DNA from: Hemerocallis citrina
Taxonomy: Eukaryota; Streptophyta; Magnoliopsida; Asparagales; Asphodelaceae
Direction of reading: 5' to 3'
Length of the DNA: 64,000 nucleotides
NCBI GenBank assembly: GCA_017893485.1
Contig: CM030366.1
Coordinates: 183,795,681-183,859,680, forward strand
The notes beneath the pieces were generated by a model. It saw nothing but the letters and a program-made list of their open reading frames with translations, was not told where the DNA came from and searched no databases. Positions 1 through 10,493 of this stretch are shown piece by piece. The number at the start of each line of letters is the position of its first letter. The stretch's first letter is position 1. Made by a program: the position numbers and the translations under genes.

Positions 1-294
1 CATTTAAAAGAGTTATATGTGAGTGTATGTGTGTGTGACAAGGCTGTACATCATTCTAAGACTCAAATAAAGCAAAATATTATATTTGTTTACAAGACAT
101 AAAAATATATGACACTTGAAGCATAGGTCTTGACTTGAGTCTTGAGTGGAGCCATTGTCTTTATCCAGAGCGTGTGCTTGTTCATTTGTTCAGCTGTATA
201 GTAATGAGGCTTTTGTGTATTCAACCTGCAATTATATAGTATAGTACAGATACATGTTGCAGTGTGTTGTAATCATCAAAATCAAGAATCAACA
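1..294 (-). repeat. 3' LTR (partial) of the SIRE-like element
   Basis: Matches 6792..7085 over its full 294 bases without indels and with six substitutions. On the minus strand the LTR begins TGTTGATTC at 294, directly after the polypurine tract. The remaining 1.09 kb lies beyond the window start. Confidence 0.95.
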
Positions 295-688
295 TTCTTC
301 CCCTTTTTGATGATGACAACACAATAACTGATAATAACAAAAATAATACAAGCATACAATCATTGATATGCTTCCCCTATTAAAAGCACATAATGCATAT
401 TATATCAGTCGACTTAAGAAAGAATCAGTCGACTTAACAGAACTTCTTGAAAAGAACAGAACTTGAAAAACATTACACAACATAACACAACAGGAGGTGT
501 TCTCCCCCTTTGTCATCAACAAAAAAGGACACAAGATAATGTCTTACAAAAATAAGGAAAGCTTACAAAAGTAACAACATAAAAAAATGCAAGAAAGGAA
601 ATACATAGTAAAGAAAAAAATGAGTATATATATAAAAATACGGTATAGTCGACTTCGTGAAATCGCAGTCGACTTAACAGAAATATTT
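295..688 (-). other. Polypurine tract and 3' noncoding tract with GTCGAC motifs
   Basis: Bases 295..309 read CAAAAAGGGGAAGAA on the minus strand, a typical plus-strand primer tract touching the 3' LTR. From there to the pol stop no coding sequence is visible. The tract holds four GTCGAC palindromes (408, 428, 648, 668), three of them in the larger context CAGTCGACTTAA. No env-like ORF is present. Confidence 0.8.
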
Positions 689-3600
689 TCAACAAATATC
701 AAGAAAATTACATATCCCTAGTTCTCTTCTTAAAGAAATAAAAGTATCTTCTTTAAGGGGTTTTGTAAAGATATCAGCTACTTGTTTATCAGTAGAGATA
801 AAGTCTAAAGATATGTCTCCTTTTAAAACATGATCACGTAGAAAATGATGTCGAATATCAATATGTTTCGTACGTGAATGTTGAACCGGATTTTTAGATA
901 AATTAATTGCACTGGTATTATCACACATTATCGAAGGTTTTTCAAAAGAAATACCATAATCTAATAAGGTTTGTTTCATCCATAAAATTTGTGCACATGC
1001 CAAACTTGCAGCGATATATTCAGCTTCTGTAGTAGATAGGGACACTGAATTTTGCTTTTTACTGCACCAAGAAACTAGTGAATGTCCCAAAAAGTGACAT
1101 GTCCCACTAGTGCTCTTGCGATCAGTTTTACTACCAGCAAAATCAGCATCACTGTACGACAAAAGTTGGAAATTATCAATGCGTGGATAAAATAAACCAT
1201 AATCAGATGTGCCTTTAATATATCTTAAAATTCGTTTCACAGCTTTTAAATGAGATTCTTTAGGACTAGACTGATATCTAGCATACAAACATACACTGGA
1301 CATAATATCTGGTCTACTAGTAGTAATATATAAGAGTGAACCAATCATACCTCGATAGAGTTTCTGATCGACACTCTTACCTAATATATCTTTGTCAAGG
1401 GTAGTAGTAGTAGCCATAGGTGTGGATTTACTACTTGTACTATCATGTTAAACCGTTTGAGTAATTCCTTTGCATATTTTCCTTGATTAATAAATATGCC
1501 ATTTGAAGACTGTTTAATTTGTAGTCCAAGAAAATAATTGAGTTCACCCATGTGACTCATCTCAAACTCGTTTTTCATGGTATTAGCAAACTTCTTGACA
1601 TAGATTATTATTAGTAGAACCAAAAATTATATCATCAACATATATTTGTATGATTAAAATATCATTCTTAATTCTCTTGATAAACAAGGTAGTATCTACT
1701 TTACCTATCTCAAACCCTGTTTCTAAAAGAAAAGTTTTCAAGCGATCATACCAAGCACGTGGTGCTTGTTTAAGACCGTATAAAGCCTTTTTCAATTTAA
1801 AAATATGCTTTGGGAATTGTTCATGTTCAAAACCTAGTGGTTGTTTAACATAAACATTCTCTTTAATAAACCCGTTAAAAAAAGCACTTTTAACATCCAT
1901 TTGATAAAGTATAAAATTCACGAAACAAGCAAAAGATAATAAAATACGAATTGATTCTAATCTAGCAACAGGAGCATATGTTTCATCAAAATCTATGCCT
2001 TCTTCTTGATTATATCCTTGAGCAACTAGTCTAGCTTTATTCCTAAAAACTTTTCCTGATTCATCTAACTTATTTTTAAATACCCATTTGGTACCAATAA
2101 TAGTATGATCAGGAGGTCGTGGAACTAAATCCCATACATCATTTCTTATGAATTGGTTTAACTCATCTTGCATGGCATTCATCCAAAATTCATTCTCACA
2201 TGCTTCTTGTATATTTTTCATTTCAAAATCCGACAAGAAGGCTGTATGAGATATCATATTAATATGTGATCGTGTCTGAATACCATGGGAGATGTCACCA
2301 ATTATTAAGTCATGAGGATGATCTTTAACTTCAACAAAAGATTTTGGTAAAGGTGAAGATATCACAATAGGATCAGTCGACTTGAAAAGTTCCTCAGTCG
2401 ACTGGTTTACATCAATCAACTTGATGTCATTATCGGTCGACTTATCTGCGAGACTAGTTTGTTCTAAGGATGTAATTACTTTATTTAAAGGTGATGAATC
2501 AGTTTCATCATCTTTAATTAAATTTGATGAAGACAGAGATTCATCGAATGTAACATGCATTGATTCTTCAATAGTCATTGTTGACTTGTTGAAAATTCTA
2601 TATGCTTTACTCCTATTTGAGTATTCTATAAAGATACCCTCATTAGATCTAGGATCAAATTTATCCAAATTATCTTTAGTGTTCAGAACAAAACACTTAC
2701 AACCAAATGTCTTAAAATAAGAGACTTTGAGAATTTTGTTAAAAAATAACTCATAACAAGTCTTCTTTAGCTTAGGTCTTATTAGAATCCTGTTTAAAAC
2801 ATAACAAGCTGTAGTAACGGCTTCAGCCCAAAAATACTTAGGTAAATTGCTTTCAACAAGCATGGTACGTGCGCATTCTTGCAAAGTCCTATTTTTCCTT
2901 TCAACCACTCCATTTTGTGGTGAAGCTCTAGGAAATGCAAATGAATGTGTTATACCATTCTTGTTGCAATATTCTGTAAACGTTTCATTTTCAAATTCTC
3001 CACCATAATCACTTCTAATAGTGACTATGGTTAGAGATCTTTGGTTTTGAATTCGTTTACAAAAATTTGCAAATTCATCAAAAGCATCATTTTTATGTTT
3101 TAAACAGAATGTCCAAGTGAATCGTGAAAAATCATCTACTAAAACAAATACATATCTACTTTTATTTAAAGAAGCAACTCTAGTAGGGCAAATAAATCCA
3201 TATGAATTAAGTCAAGTGGCCTACTAGTAGAGATCACTTCTTTTGTTTTAAAAGTGGATTTGATTTGTTTTCCTAGTTGACATGAATCACATAACTTATC
3301 CTTTTTAAATAATAGTTTTGGCAGTTCTTTAACTAGGTTATACTTAGATATTTTAGAGAGATTTTTCATATTCACATGACCAAATCGTCTATGCCAAAGC
3401 CAAGAATCATTATTAGAAGCTATTAAACAAAAATCATTTGAAAACTCATTTGTATTCAAACATAATTCATAAATGTTGTTTTTGCGAAAACCTTGAAAAA
3501 TAATGTTTTGCATAGTAGAATCATAAATTAAGCAAGCATCTTTTTCAAATATAATTTTATAACCTTTATCACATAGTTGACTAATACTTTACAAATTATG

Positions 3601-3861
3601 TTTTAGTCCACTAACTAACAAAACATTTTCTATAGTAGGATTAGTATTTTTACCAACCATGTCGATTCCTATGACTTTTCCTTTGTTGTTATCACCAAAG
3701 GTAACTGTTCCTCCATTGATGCTTTGTATGGTGGATAGGAGATTGGCATGACCAGTCATATGCTTTGAACACCCACTGTCAAGTATCCAACGATCTTTCT
3801 TTGGTACCTATAAGATATTCAATGTGAATATGGTACCCTTTTCATTGGGTCCAAAAACATA
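689..3861 (-). pseudogene. pol: Copia pol (PR-IN-RT-RNase H), broken by stops and frameshifts
   Basis: The protease active-site motif DSGCSKHMTGH lies near 3750..3785. The zinc-binding integrase N-terminus (HRRFGH, CDSCQLGK) follows in 3166..3513. The integrase core and C-terminus continue after a frameshift near 3180, including PQNGVVERKNRT. RT occupies about 1600..2110, with [23 protein letters not shown] and the catalytic YVDDIIFGS. RNase H occupies 689..1400, with SDADFAGS, STTEAEYIAA and CDNTSAINLS. The linker, protease and integrase start are separated by in-frame stops. Further frame changes occur around 1583..1620 and 1381..1440, between RT and RNase H. All catalytic motifs can be read, so the damage is recent. 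Between integrase and RT an acidic spacer contains three GTCGAC motifs (2376, 2397, 2436). Confidence 0.9.
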
Positions 3862-4350
3862 TTAGTTTGGGGGAAACCAAACCCATAAAGAGTTTGATCT
3901 TCCTCCATAAGCAGGAATAAAATTAACAGAATTACATACATTTAACATATATGAATTGATATACGCAGTTTTATCATTCAGTTTCAAGTTAACTGGAACC
4001 CATACAAGTTTGTTCTGTCCAGTCGACTTTATAGCATCCTTCAGTCGACTTCTACTGTAAGTAAGTCGACCGGATGGTAATATAGGTCGACTTATATGAG
4101 GTTTTGGTCTTGTTAAATAAGACTCAGTTCCTCCGGACAGACGACTGGTGGATGGACTCAGTCGACTTGACTGAACTTTAGACTTACTTTTATCACTAAA
4201 ATTTATAAGCTTAGGCTTTTCAAAGAATTCATACAGTTTATGTTTAACACTAGAAATAGATTCAGGTTTATTTCTTCTAGTGTTTTTAGAGGAAAGATCT
4301 TTTACAAAAGATTTTTTAAAACCAAGACCAAACTTTTGACTAGATTTCAC
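3862..4350 (-). CDS. gag-pol linker ORF of the SIRE-like element
   Basis: A 162-codon open stretch in the same frame as gag, separated from it by one TAA. It joins the gag coiled coil to the protease and ends in a stop just before the protease region. The sequence is basic and rich in Ser, Arg and Lys. Five GTCGAC palindromes (4022, 4044, 4065, 4086, 4161) fall inside it and are read as Ser-Thr or Ser-Arg pairs, so the DNA motif has shaped the protein. No enzymatic motif is present. In an intact copy it would be part of the gag-pol polyprotein; here it is a polyprotein fragment. Confidence 0.6.
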   Translation of the reverse strand: MKSSQKFGLGFKKSFVKDLSSKNTRRNKPESISSVKHKLYEFFEKPKLINFSDKSKSKVQSSRLSPSTSRLSGGTESYLTRPKPHISRPILPSGRLTYSRSRLKDAIKSTGQNKLVWVPVNLKLNDKTAYINSYMLNVCNSVNFIPAYGGRSNSLWVWFPPN

Positions 4351-4356
4351 TTGATT

Positions 4357-5676
4357 TTAAAGAACATCGTTTAAATTCTCTTTTCCTTTATTGAACTTAG
4401 ATACGTTCTTGGATGTCTCTTCATAATTCTTTTTTAAAGATTCAAGATCCATATCTAAACTTGAAATACGAGAATTTAAAGATTTTACTTTATCAAGGTT
4501 AAGATTCTCTTGAGAAAGCGTTTGATTAACTTTCTCTAGGTTCTTAACTCTAATCTTTTCCTTTTTCAATTCTTGAAAAATTTCATTGAAAGCATCAAGT
4601 AAATCTTCTGAATCATAATCATTACTTACTTGATTCTGTGAAGCCATAAAACACATGTTTGCAACCTCGTTGGTTTCATCAGTTTCTTCTTCTGACGAAG
4701 AATCGCTGTCATCCCAAGTTGCTTGATATGCCTTTTTGTGTTTGGCAAACTTGTTCTTTGTGTACTTATCCTTCTTGAAGTTGGATGTCTTTCCCTTGGA
4801 CTTTGTATTTTCTAGGGGACAATCCTTCTTCATATGGCATATTTTATTACACCTGAAACAAGTTGGAGGATCATTAGAATCTCTAAATTTAGAATTGAAC
4901 TTACCTTTCTTTAGAAATTTTTTGAATCTCCTTATGAACATGGCTATCTCCTCTTCATCTTCATCTTTATCTTCTGAGTCTGTCATGGCTTTAAAGGCTA
5001 ATGATTTCTTCTTTGACTGTTGTGGTTCTGCATCCTTTTTCCGTTCTTCAATTTGAACCTCATAAGCCATTAGATTTTCCACAAGATTCTCAAGAGAAAG
5101 TTGTGATAGATCATTGGCCTCTTCTATTGCAGTGGTCTTCTTTTCCCATTCAGGAGTAAGTGCACGAAGAACTTTTCTCACCATCTCTGCTTGAGTGTAT
5201 ATTTTTCCAAGTGCCACAAGTGAGTTTGTAATGTCAGTAAATCTGGTTATCATTTCGGACACACTTTCATTTTCCTTCATGCGGAACATTTCAAACCTGT
5301 GAACAAGAACAGATATTTTAGATTCTTTCACTTTGTTTGTTCCTTCACGAGTTACCTCGAGTGTATGCCAGATCTGATGTGTGGTTGTTGAATTTGACAC
5401 ACGGTTGAATTCTTCTTTTGTAAGAGCACAAAATAATGCATTCATTGCTTTTGCATTATTCATTGTTTGGTTCTTCATGTCATCATTCCATTGTGCATAT
5501 GGAATAGTAGGAGCAGTGTATTCTGTTTCAGTCATGTTCCATATTTCATAATTGATGGATTGGAGATAGATCTTCATTCTGCACTTCCAATAATTGTAAT
5601 TTGTTCCATCGAAGAGAGGTGGCCTTTGTGTAGATTGCCCTTCATGGTACTGATTTGCATTTGACGTAGTTATCAT
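4357..5676 (-). CDS. gag: Copia gag (capsid/nucleocapsid) of the SIRE-like element
   Basis: About 439 residues when started at the first Met downstream of the primer site (MITTSNANQ); the longer open frame runs through the primer site itself and is not a likely start. The N-terminal 220 residues resemble the UBN2/DUF4219 gag family (PPLFDGTNYNYWKCRM, a helix-rich capsid). A single zinc knuckle, C-x2-C-x4-H-x4-C (CFRCNKICHMKKDC), is present; the usual Gly before the His is Cys. An acidic Ser/Asp/Glu block and a C-terminal coiled coil follow. The protein should form virus-like particles and bind the element RNA. The reading frame is intact and ends with a TAA that separates it from the in-frame linker. 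Confidence 0.85.
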   Translation of the reverse strand: MITTSNANQYHEGQSTQRPPLFDGTNYNYWKCRMKIYLQSINYEIWNMTETEYTAPTIPYAQWNDDMKNQTMNNAKAMNALFCALTKEEFNRVSNSTTTHQIWHTLEVTREGTNKVKESKISVLVHRFEMFRMKENESVSEMITRFTDITNSLVALGKIYTQAEMVRKVLRALTPEWEKKTTAIEEANDLSQLSLENLVENLMAYEVQIEERKKDAEPQQSKKKSLAFKAMTDSEDKDEDEEEIAMFIRRFKKFLKKGKFNSKFRDSNDPPTCFRCNKICHMKKDCPLENTKSKGKTSNFKKDKYTKNKFAKHKKAYQATWDDSDSSSEEETDETNEVANMCFMASQNQVSNDYDSEDLLDAFNEIFQELKKEKIRVKNLEKVNQTLSQENLNLDKVKSLNSRISSLDMDLESLKKNYEETSKNVSKFNKGKENLNDVL

Positions 5677-5689
5677 AGCCTTTAACCTC

Positions 5690-5701
5690 GCTCTGATACC
5701 A
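5690..5701 (-). other. Primer binding site for tRNA-iMet
   Basis: The minus strand reads TGGTATCAGAGC, complementary to the 3' end of plant initiator tRNA-Met, two bases from the 5' LTR. Confidence 0.92.
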
Positions 5702-5703
5702 AG

Positions 5704-7085
5704 TGTTTGATCCTGTAGGCGAGACAACAAACACTAGAGGGGGGTGATTAGTGTTTATAAAAATTAAATTGTGGAATAGAGATTTTTCTTCTGTACAGTC
5801 GACTTAAGGAATAAACCAGTCGACTGAATTAACAAAATGAAAAAGTAATTTAAACAAGTCTATGCAGTCAACTTAGAGTTGGAACAGTCGACTTAACAAC
5901 CAGAAAACTATCAGAGTATACGAGTCTGACCAGTCGACTTATCAAGTACCCAGTCGACTGTCCAGACAAGTTACACAGTAACAACAATACAAGCTGAGAA
6001 AATATAAATGCAAGTTAGACAGATACAACCACAAAGTGCACACGATGTATCCTGGTTCAGTCCTCCCGACCTACATCCAGTCCCCAAGCAACCCACTTGA
6101 GATTTCTACTATCTTGAAAAAGTTTACAAGAATACCCTACGGCGTTCAGACAACAACCTTGTCTAACCCGTAGTCCTTTCTCTTAACCAGAGAAAGCAAC
6201 CCACTCTTCCACCAAGAGTGACAAACCTGACTCTACACCCTAGAGTCCTACTCTCCAACCGAGAGGAAAAGAAAACAATAAAAATTATTTACAATCAACC
6301 TATAGCCTTGTTTGTGATTGTGATATAGTACGTGGCTAAATGGTTAACTTCTATATTCAGTCCAAAACGAAATCAAATGTTATACTGGACTGAAGACAGA
6401 GAACCAAGTATTAGTGAGTTGAAAGCTTTTGTCTCTTGAAAAATGTAAAACTTAAGATATCAAAGAAATGCTTGGAGTATTAGTATTTTTAACAGTGGAT
6501 TCTAACCTCTATTTATAGAGATAGATTCACTGGACATTGGGAATCAATTGTTCAACTGTCAACCAACGGATTTAAAAAAGATTTGAATTTGAAAAACGAT
6601 TTTAAAAATAGAAAACTGTCAAACGCACTTGAACAGTCGACTGGGTTGCCATGATGAGTCGACTGGTCAGAGTTTGAATAAGATTAGGCAGTTTTGTACC
6701 AACTCAGTCGACTGGAGCAAGTAGTAGTCGACTGGTACGCAACAGCTGATCTAGTTCAAGCTGTTTTGACTTTTGGTTTTGAAAAATCACACATTTAAAA
6801 GAGTTATATGTGAGTGTATGTGTGTGTGACAAGGCTGTACATCATTCTAAGACTCAAATAAAGCAAAATATTACATTTGTTTACAAGACATAAAAATATA
6901 TGACACTTGAAGCATAGGTCTTGACTTGAGTCTTGAGTGAAGCCATTGTCTTTATCCAGAACGTGTGCTTGTTCATTTGTTCAGCTGTATAGTAATGAGG
7001 CTTTTGTGTATTTAACCTGCAATTATATGGTATAGCACAGATACATGTTGCAGTGTGTTGTAATCATCAAAATCAAGAATCAACA
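5704..7085 (-). repeat. 5' LTR of the SIRE-like element (1382 bp)
   Basis: Bounded by TGTTGATTC at 7085 and GATCAAACA at 5704 on the minus strand, giving TGTT...AACA ends. The 6792..7085 part is repeated at 1..294. A TATA-like TATAAATA lies at 6510..6517 (minus). Nine GTCGAC palindromes occur at 5798, 5819, 5887, 5933, 5953, 6636, 6658, 6707 and 6727, plus decayed forms such as AGTCAACT near 5869. Confidence 0.94.
6510..6517 (-). promoter_or_regulatory. TATA box of the SIRE-like LTR
   Basis: TATAAATA on the minus strand, about 575 bases into the LTR. GTCGAC pairs lie just upstream of it (6636..6732) and another cluster downstream (5798..5958), as expected of a U3 promoter followed by R-U5. 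Confidence 0.55.
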
Positions 7086-7664
7086 ATATATATAAGATGT
7101 TCGAAGCGAAGATTGGAGGCAAAAGGGGCTATTATTTCTGGGCTATCGGGAAGGTGAGAGTCGATTGCTATTTATAACAGTCAACCGCAACCATCAGCTT
7201 CTTGCTATAGTGGTAACAACTATTGGACATGTTCCTCAGGAAATTGTTTGAGCCCAAGTTTGTACTCCAAGTAATATCATACGGCTCCTATTGTGTGGCT
7301 TTCTCTTCAGGATATATCGGACGGTGAAGGATCAAGACTACAACCTAAGATTTTTCTAGATCTCTATAAATCATTGTAATGACCTCCATGAAAGGTAGTA
7401 CTTTATCTGAGAGTTTTCCATTGTAAATAGTAGAGTATCTTCTAGTGAGGCTTGAGAGATACTTAGGTTCTTCAATGAGACTATTGTCACTCTTATATAT
7501 TCTCTAGTCGAATAATATCTTAGTTATTTTTTTCCCCGAATTAAGTTTACCGAACATAGATAAATCTTGTGTGCTATTGTGCTTGGTGTGGTCTTCGTTT
7601 CTTGGTTATTAGTTGTAATCGGTTGTCTCCCTTCGCTCTAACCCTCCGTCAAAATTTCCTAACA
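7086..7664 (+). repeat. Family A LTR, 3' part, cut by the SIRE-like insertion
   Basis: Ends TTCCTAACA at 7664, two bases before a tRNA-iMet primer site, so it is the 5' LTR of a plus-strand copia element. It is homologous to 23640..24230: both contain TTTGAGCCCAA, a ...TACGGCTCCTAT... block and TAGTACTTTATCTGAGAGTTTTCC. Decayed GTCGAC-like sequences (AGTCGATTG, AGTCAACCG) lie near 7158..7185. Confidence 0.8.
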
Positions 7665-7666
7665 AC

Positions 7667-7771
7667 TGGTATCAGAGCAGTGGTTGTTCTTAACAGAGGA
7701 AACATGGACAAGTTTACAAAATTGTTTGAAAGAATGGCGGATTTGGGCATCCCACCAGATGTTGTTAGGAT
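7667..7771 (+). other. Primer site and first codons of family A gag
   Basis: TGGTATCAGAGC at 7667..7678 is the primer site. An ATG at 7704 opens 22 codons of an unrecognised gag start before family B is inserted at 7772. Nothing of the rest of family A is seen in the window. Confidence 0.65.
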
Positions 7772-8456
7772 TGTGGCCTCAAATACACGTAGACACTGAG
7801 TACTTGAAGTTGGAGAAGAAGAGGAGTAGACGAAGACAACAGTAAGTAGAATAATGAAGCTAGAAGGGTTGCTGTCGACCAACTGGGAGTGTAGTCGACC
7901 GGTCATGGCTGAAAGGAGTTCTTCGAGCGTACAAGGTTCAATAGAGAAGGGGACGGTCGACCGTGCAACCCACCGGTCATTTCTCGAGTATGGACTTGAC
8001 ACGTTGCGGTCGACCGACCCAAAGTGCGGTCGACCATCATGGCATCATCGACACTGTGTGTTATTTGGACTTTCGGGTTTTGGGTCAAATAAGTTGTATT
8101 TGTATTTATCTGTTAGGGTTTACTTGGGAGCTATATATATAACAGTAGATGTAAACTCTAGGGTTATCAAGTGTTGATTGAGGTGAGTCGTTATCTTTGT
8201 TCAACTTTAAGAGGGGATTGTGCCGAGTGTTTCAAAGGTGAGGGAGAGAGATTGAAAGTTGCAATCTCTTTGTAATCTATGTATTTCTTGGGGGATAAGA
8301 AGTATTAGTTATCTCTGCATATTGATTGTATTCTTGTGAGATCTTGATATATCGTGGTGGCTTGTTCTTGGTTCATCTAGTTCTTAAAAAGTTTTTATTG
8401 ATTGTGGTGTGTGAGTTCCGATATTAGCACTACGAGTTGTGGTAGATTCTGCAACA
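7772..8456 (+). repeat. Family B 5' LTR
   Basis: TGTGGCCTC...CTGCAACA, 685 bp. It has five GTCGAC motifs (7873, 7893, 7956, 8009, 8029), mostly CGGTCGACC in context. A TATA box (CTATATATATAAC, 8131..8143) lies downstream of them. Confidence 0.88.
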
Positions 8457-8482
8457 AATGATATCAGAGCACTAGGTTCGGG

Positions 8483-9300
8483 ATGGCCGATAGCAAGTCG
8501 AAGATCGAGGGGCATGATGGGAGTGACTTCTCGATGTGGAAGATTCAGATGATATCGTATCTTCGTTAGAAAGATCTAGATGGTTCGTTGTTTGATGAGA
8601 AGCTGGAAGGTGGAGACAATGATGCAAAGATCTTGGTGGAGTGGAATCGTTTGGATCAGAAGACGCTAGAGCAGATTGAGTTGGGATGAGTAGGAAGGCG
8701 TTATTTCATATCTCGAAGGCAAATACCACAAAGGAGCCTATGAAGATTCTCATAGATATGTATGAGAAACTGTCAGCACCTAATCAAATTCTTCACTTGA
8801 AGAAATTGGTTAATATGAAGTTGAGAGAAGGGGGTTCAGTAGCAGAACATGTGAACAGTTACTGTATGGTTTACAACTAGATGGAAGCTGCATAATTGAA
8901 TTTCTTAGAGAGGGGACAGACATTGTTACTTCCATCTACTTTGTCTGATAGTTATGGTACGGTGAAAGAGACTATTACAGATACTATGACAGATTCGACG
9001 ACTCTACAGGATGTTAGTAGCATTCTAAACGAGGAGGTGAGAAGGGTGAGAAACGGAGGATTTCCAGCATCATCTTTTAGAGATTCCACAATGTCAGTTG
9101 AGAGGAGACGTGAGAGATCTAAGAGAAGTCGAAGAAGGAAGGATCAGAGTAGTTTATCTAAGAATGGGTCTGATGACAGCAATGGGGGACATGAACTTGA
9201 GTGTTGGTATTGGATGTAACAAGAGGGGGCACATGATGCGCAATTGCAAGGCTGATATGAAGAGGAAGTAAGAGAAACCGAAGAGAGATAAACCCAAAAG
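8483..9300 (+). pseudogene. gag: Family B gag relic
   Basis: Starts ATG GCC GAT 13 bases after the primer site. Fragments in several frames read as a copia gag: GHDGSDFSMWKIQM at the start, then MYEKLSAPNQILHLKKLVNMKL and a basic region. A zinc knuckle near 9200..9256 is recoverable only with a frame change (first ECWY, then CNKRGHMMRNC). In-frame stops and frame changes occur throughout. It is clearly a relic and no product is expected. Confidence 0.75.
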
Positions 9301-10480
9301 AAGCTTAAGTGCGGCTTGTTGAAGAGTTATGCTTATCAGTTCGGGAGGAGTTGGACACTCAAGATTGGTGTATTGATTCAGGAGCTTCTTATCATTACAC
9401 TCTGAAAAGAGTGGTGTTTGATAACTACAAGGATTGTTCTTTTTATAATAACTGTCCTAGTTCTACCGTATCTTTTGTTTCATTTCTTCTGGAACAATCA
9501 CAAAAACTTTTAGAAGGAATTCTCTTTTAATATAAACTTATTTAATGAGATGGGTCAGCCACCTTTTAGAATCTTCTTTGCGTACTCTCCTTAGAGATGT
9601 GATCGTGGGGAATGGTCAGAGGTGTTCTATATGTGGGGTTGGTACTGTTCGCGTGAAAGCCAATGATGATCAGAGTGTTGTCTTGCAGGAGACAATGCAT
9701 GATCCAGACTTGAAGGGAAATCTTATCTCGATTGGAAGGCTAGACGAAGAGGGTATGTCTACTATAGTTGGTAGTGGGAAGTGACGTATAGCTACAGGTT
9801 CAAGGGTGATTGCAAAAGAGAAGCGTGAGGGAATGCGGTATTTGCTTACAGACGTGAGAGGCATTTGTCCTGAAGTTGACTCTCGGTCGGAATCGAGTAG
9901 TAGGTTGTGTGGGGTGCAACCGAGTTCTTTCAGTTGTGGAGGGGAGGTTACTAATTTAGTGGAAGCTGCTGACCTTGAAAGTGATCCTAGAGAGCAAGAC
10001 GTTGGTGCTGTGAGAGTACTTTGCGATATGGAAAACGAAGCTTCAAGTCGCTTTTGTGTTGTAAAGAGCACTGGTATCGATATGCGGGGTGATGTCGATG
10101 AGGAAAACTGAAATGGGACTGTAAGGGTTGAACAGTCTGCGGATTTTGTGGAGGTGTCGTCCACGGAGACTTCTAGTGCAGAGGGTGCATTGAGAAGTTT
10201 TGAACCATGTCCGGTGTTAATGAAGATTCTGCAAGTTGGAAAGTCTTGTAACACGAAATCTAACACGGGAGATTATTTTTCTGGTATTTGTGCTTTATGC
10301 GATTGGTGGAACACATCCTTCATGAGGCGATAAGGGGTGGTTGGTGCACTCCACATGGTGGAGTGGCGGAGGTGCTCTTCATCATAGTGGAGAGTACTTG
10401 GGTCTTCCATAAAAGTGGGAGATTGGTAGAGATAATTGGAGGTAAAGATTACAATAACTTTGAAGTATTGTGTATTTGGT
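9301..10480 (+). pseudogene. Family B protease relic and unassigned spacer
   Basis: DWCIDSGASYHYT near 9360..9400 is the aspartic-protease active site. GNGQRCSICGVGTV and DPDLKGNLISIGRLDEEG (to about 9760) belong to the protease-to-integrase linker. From about 9850 to 10480 there is an acidic Ser/Glu-rich stretch, open in part (9806..10111), with no integrase, RT or RNase H motif. The internal deletion removed the catalytic part of pol. Confidence 0.65.
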
Positions 10481-10493
10481 CCAAGTGGGAGAT

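Larger units (their letters stand above)
1..7085 (-). mobile_element. Ty1/copia element, SIRE/Maximus type, 3' LTR cut by window edge
   Basis: An almost complete copia element on the minus strand. It has a 5' LTR (5704..7085), a tRNA-iMet primer site, gag, a gag-pol linker, protease, integrase, RT, RNase H, a polypurine tract (295..309) and part of the 3' LTR (1..294). The order PR-IN-RT-RH marks copia. The gag with a long acidic, coiled-coil tail and an RNase H end reading VADIFTKPL fit the SIRE/Maximus lineage (lineage inferred). In-frame stops and frameshifts mean this copy is not autonomous. The comparable LTR parts differ at 6 of 294 positions, all transitions, so the insertion is young. 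The flank starts with atata (7086..7090), the likely target duplication; its partner lies outside the window. The element is inserted in the older family A LTR. Confidence 0.93.
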
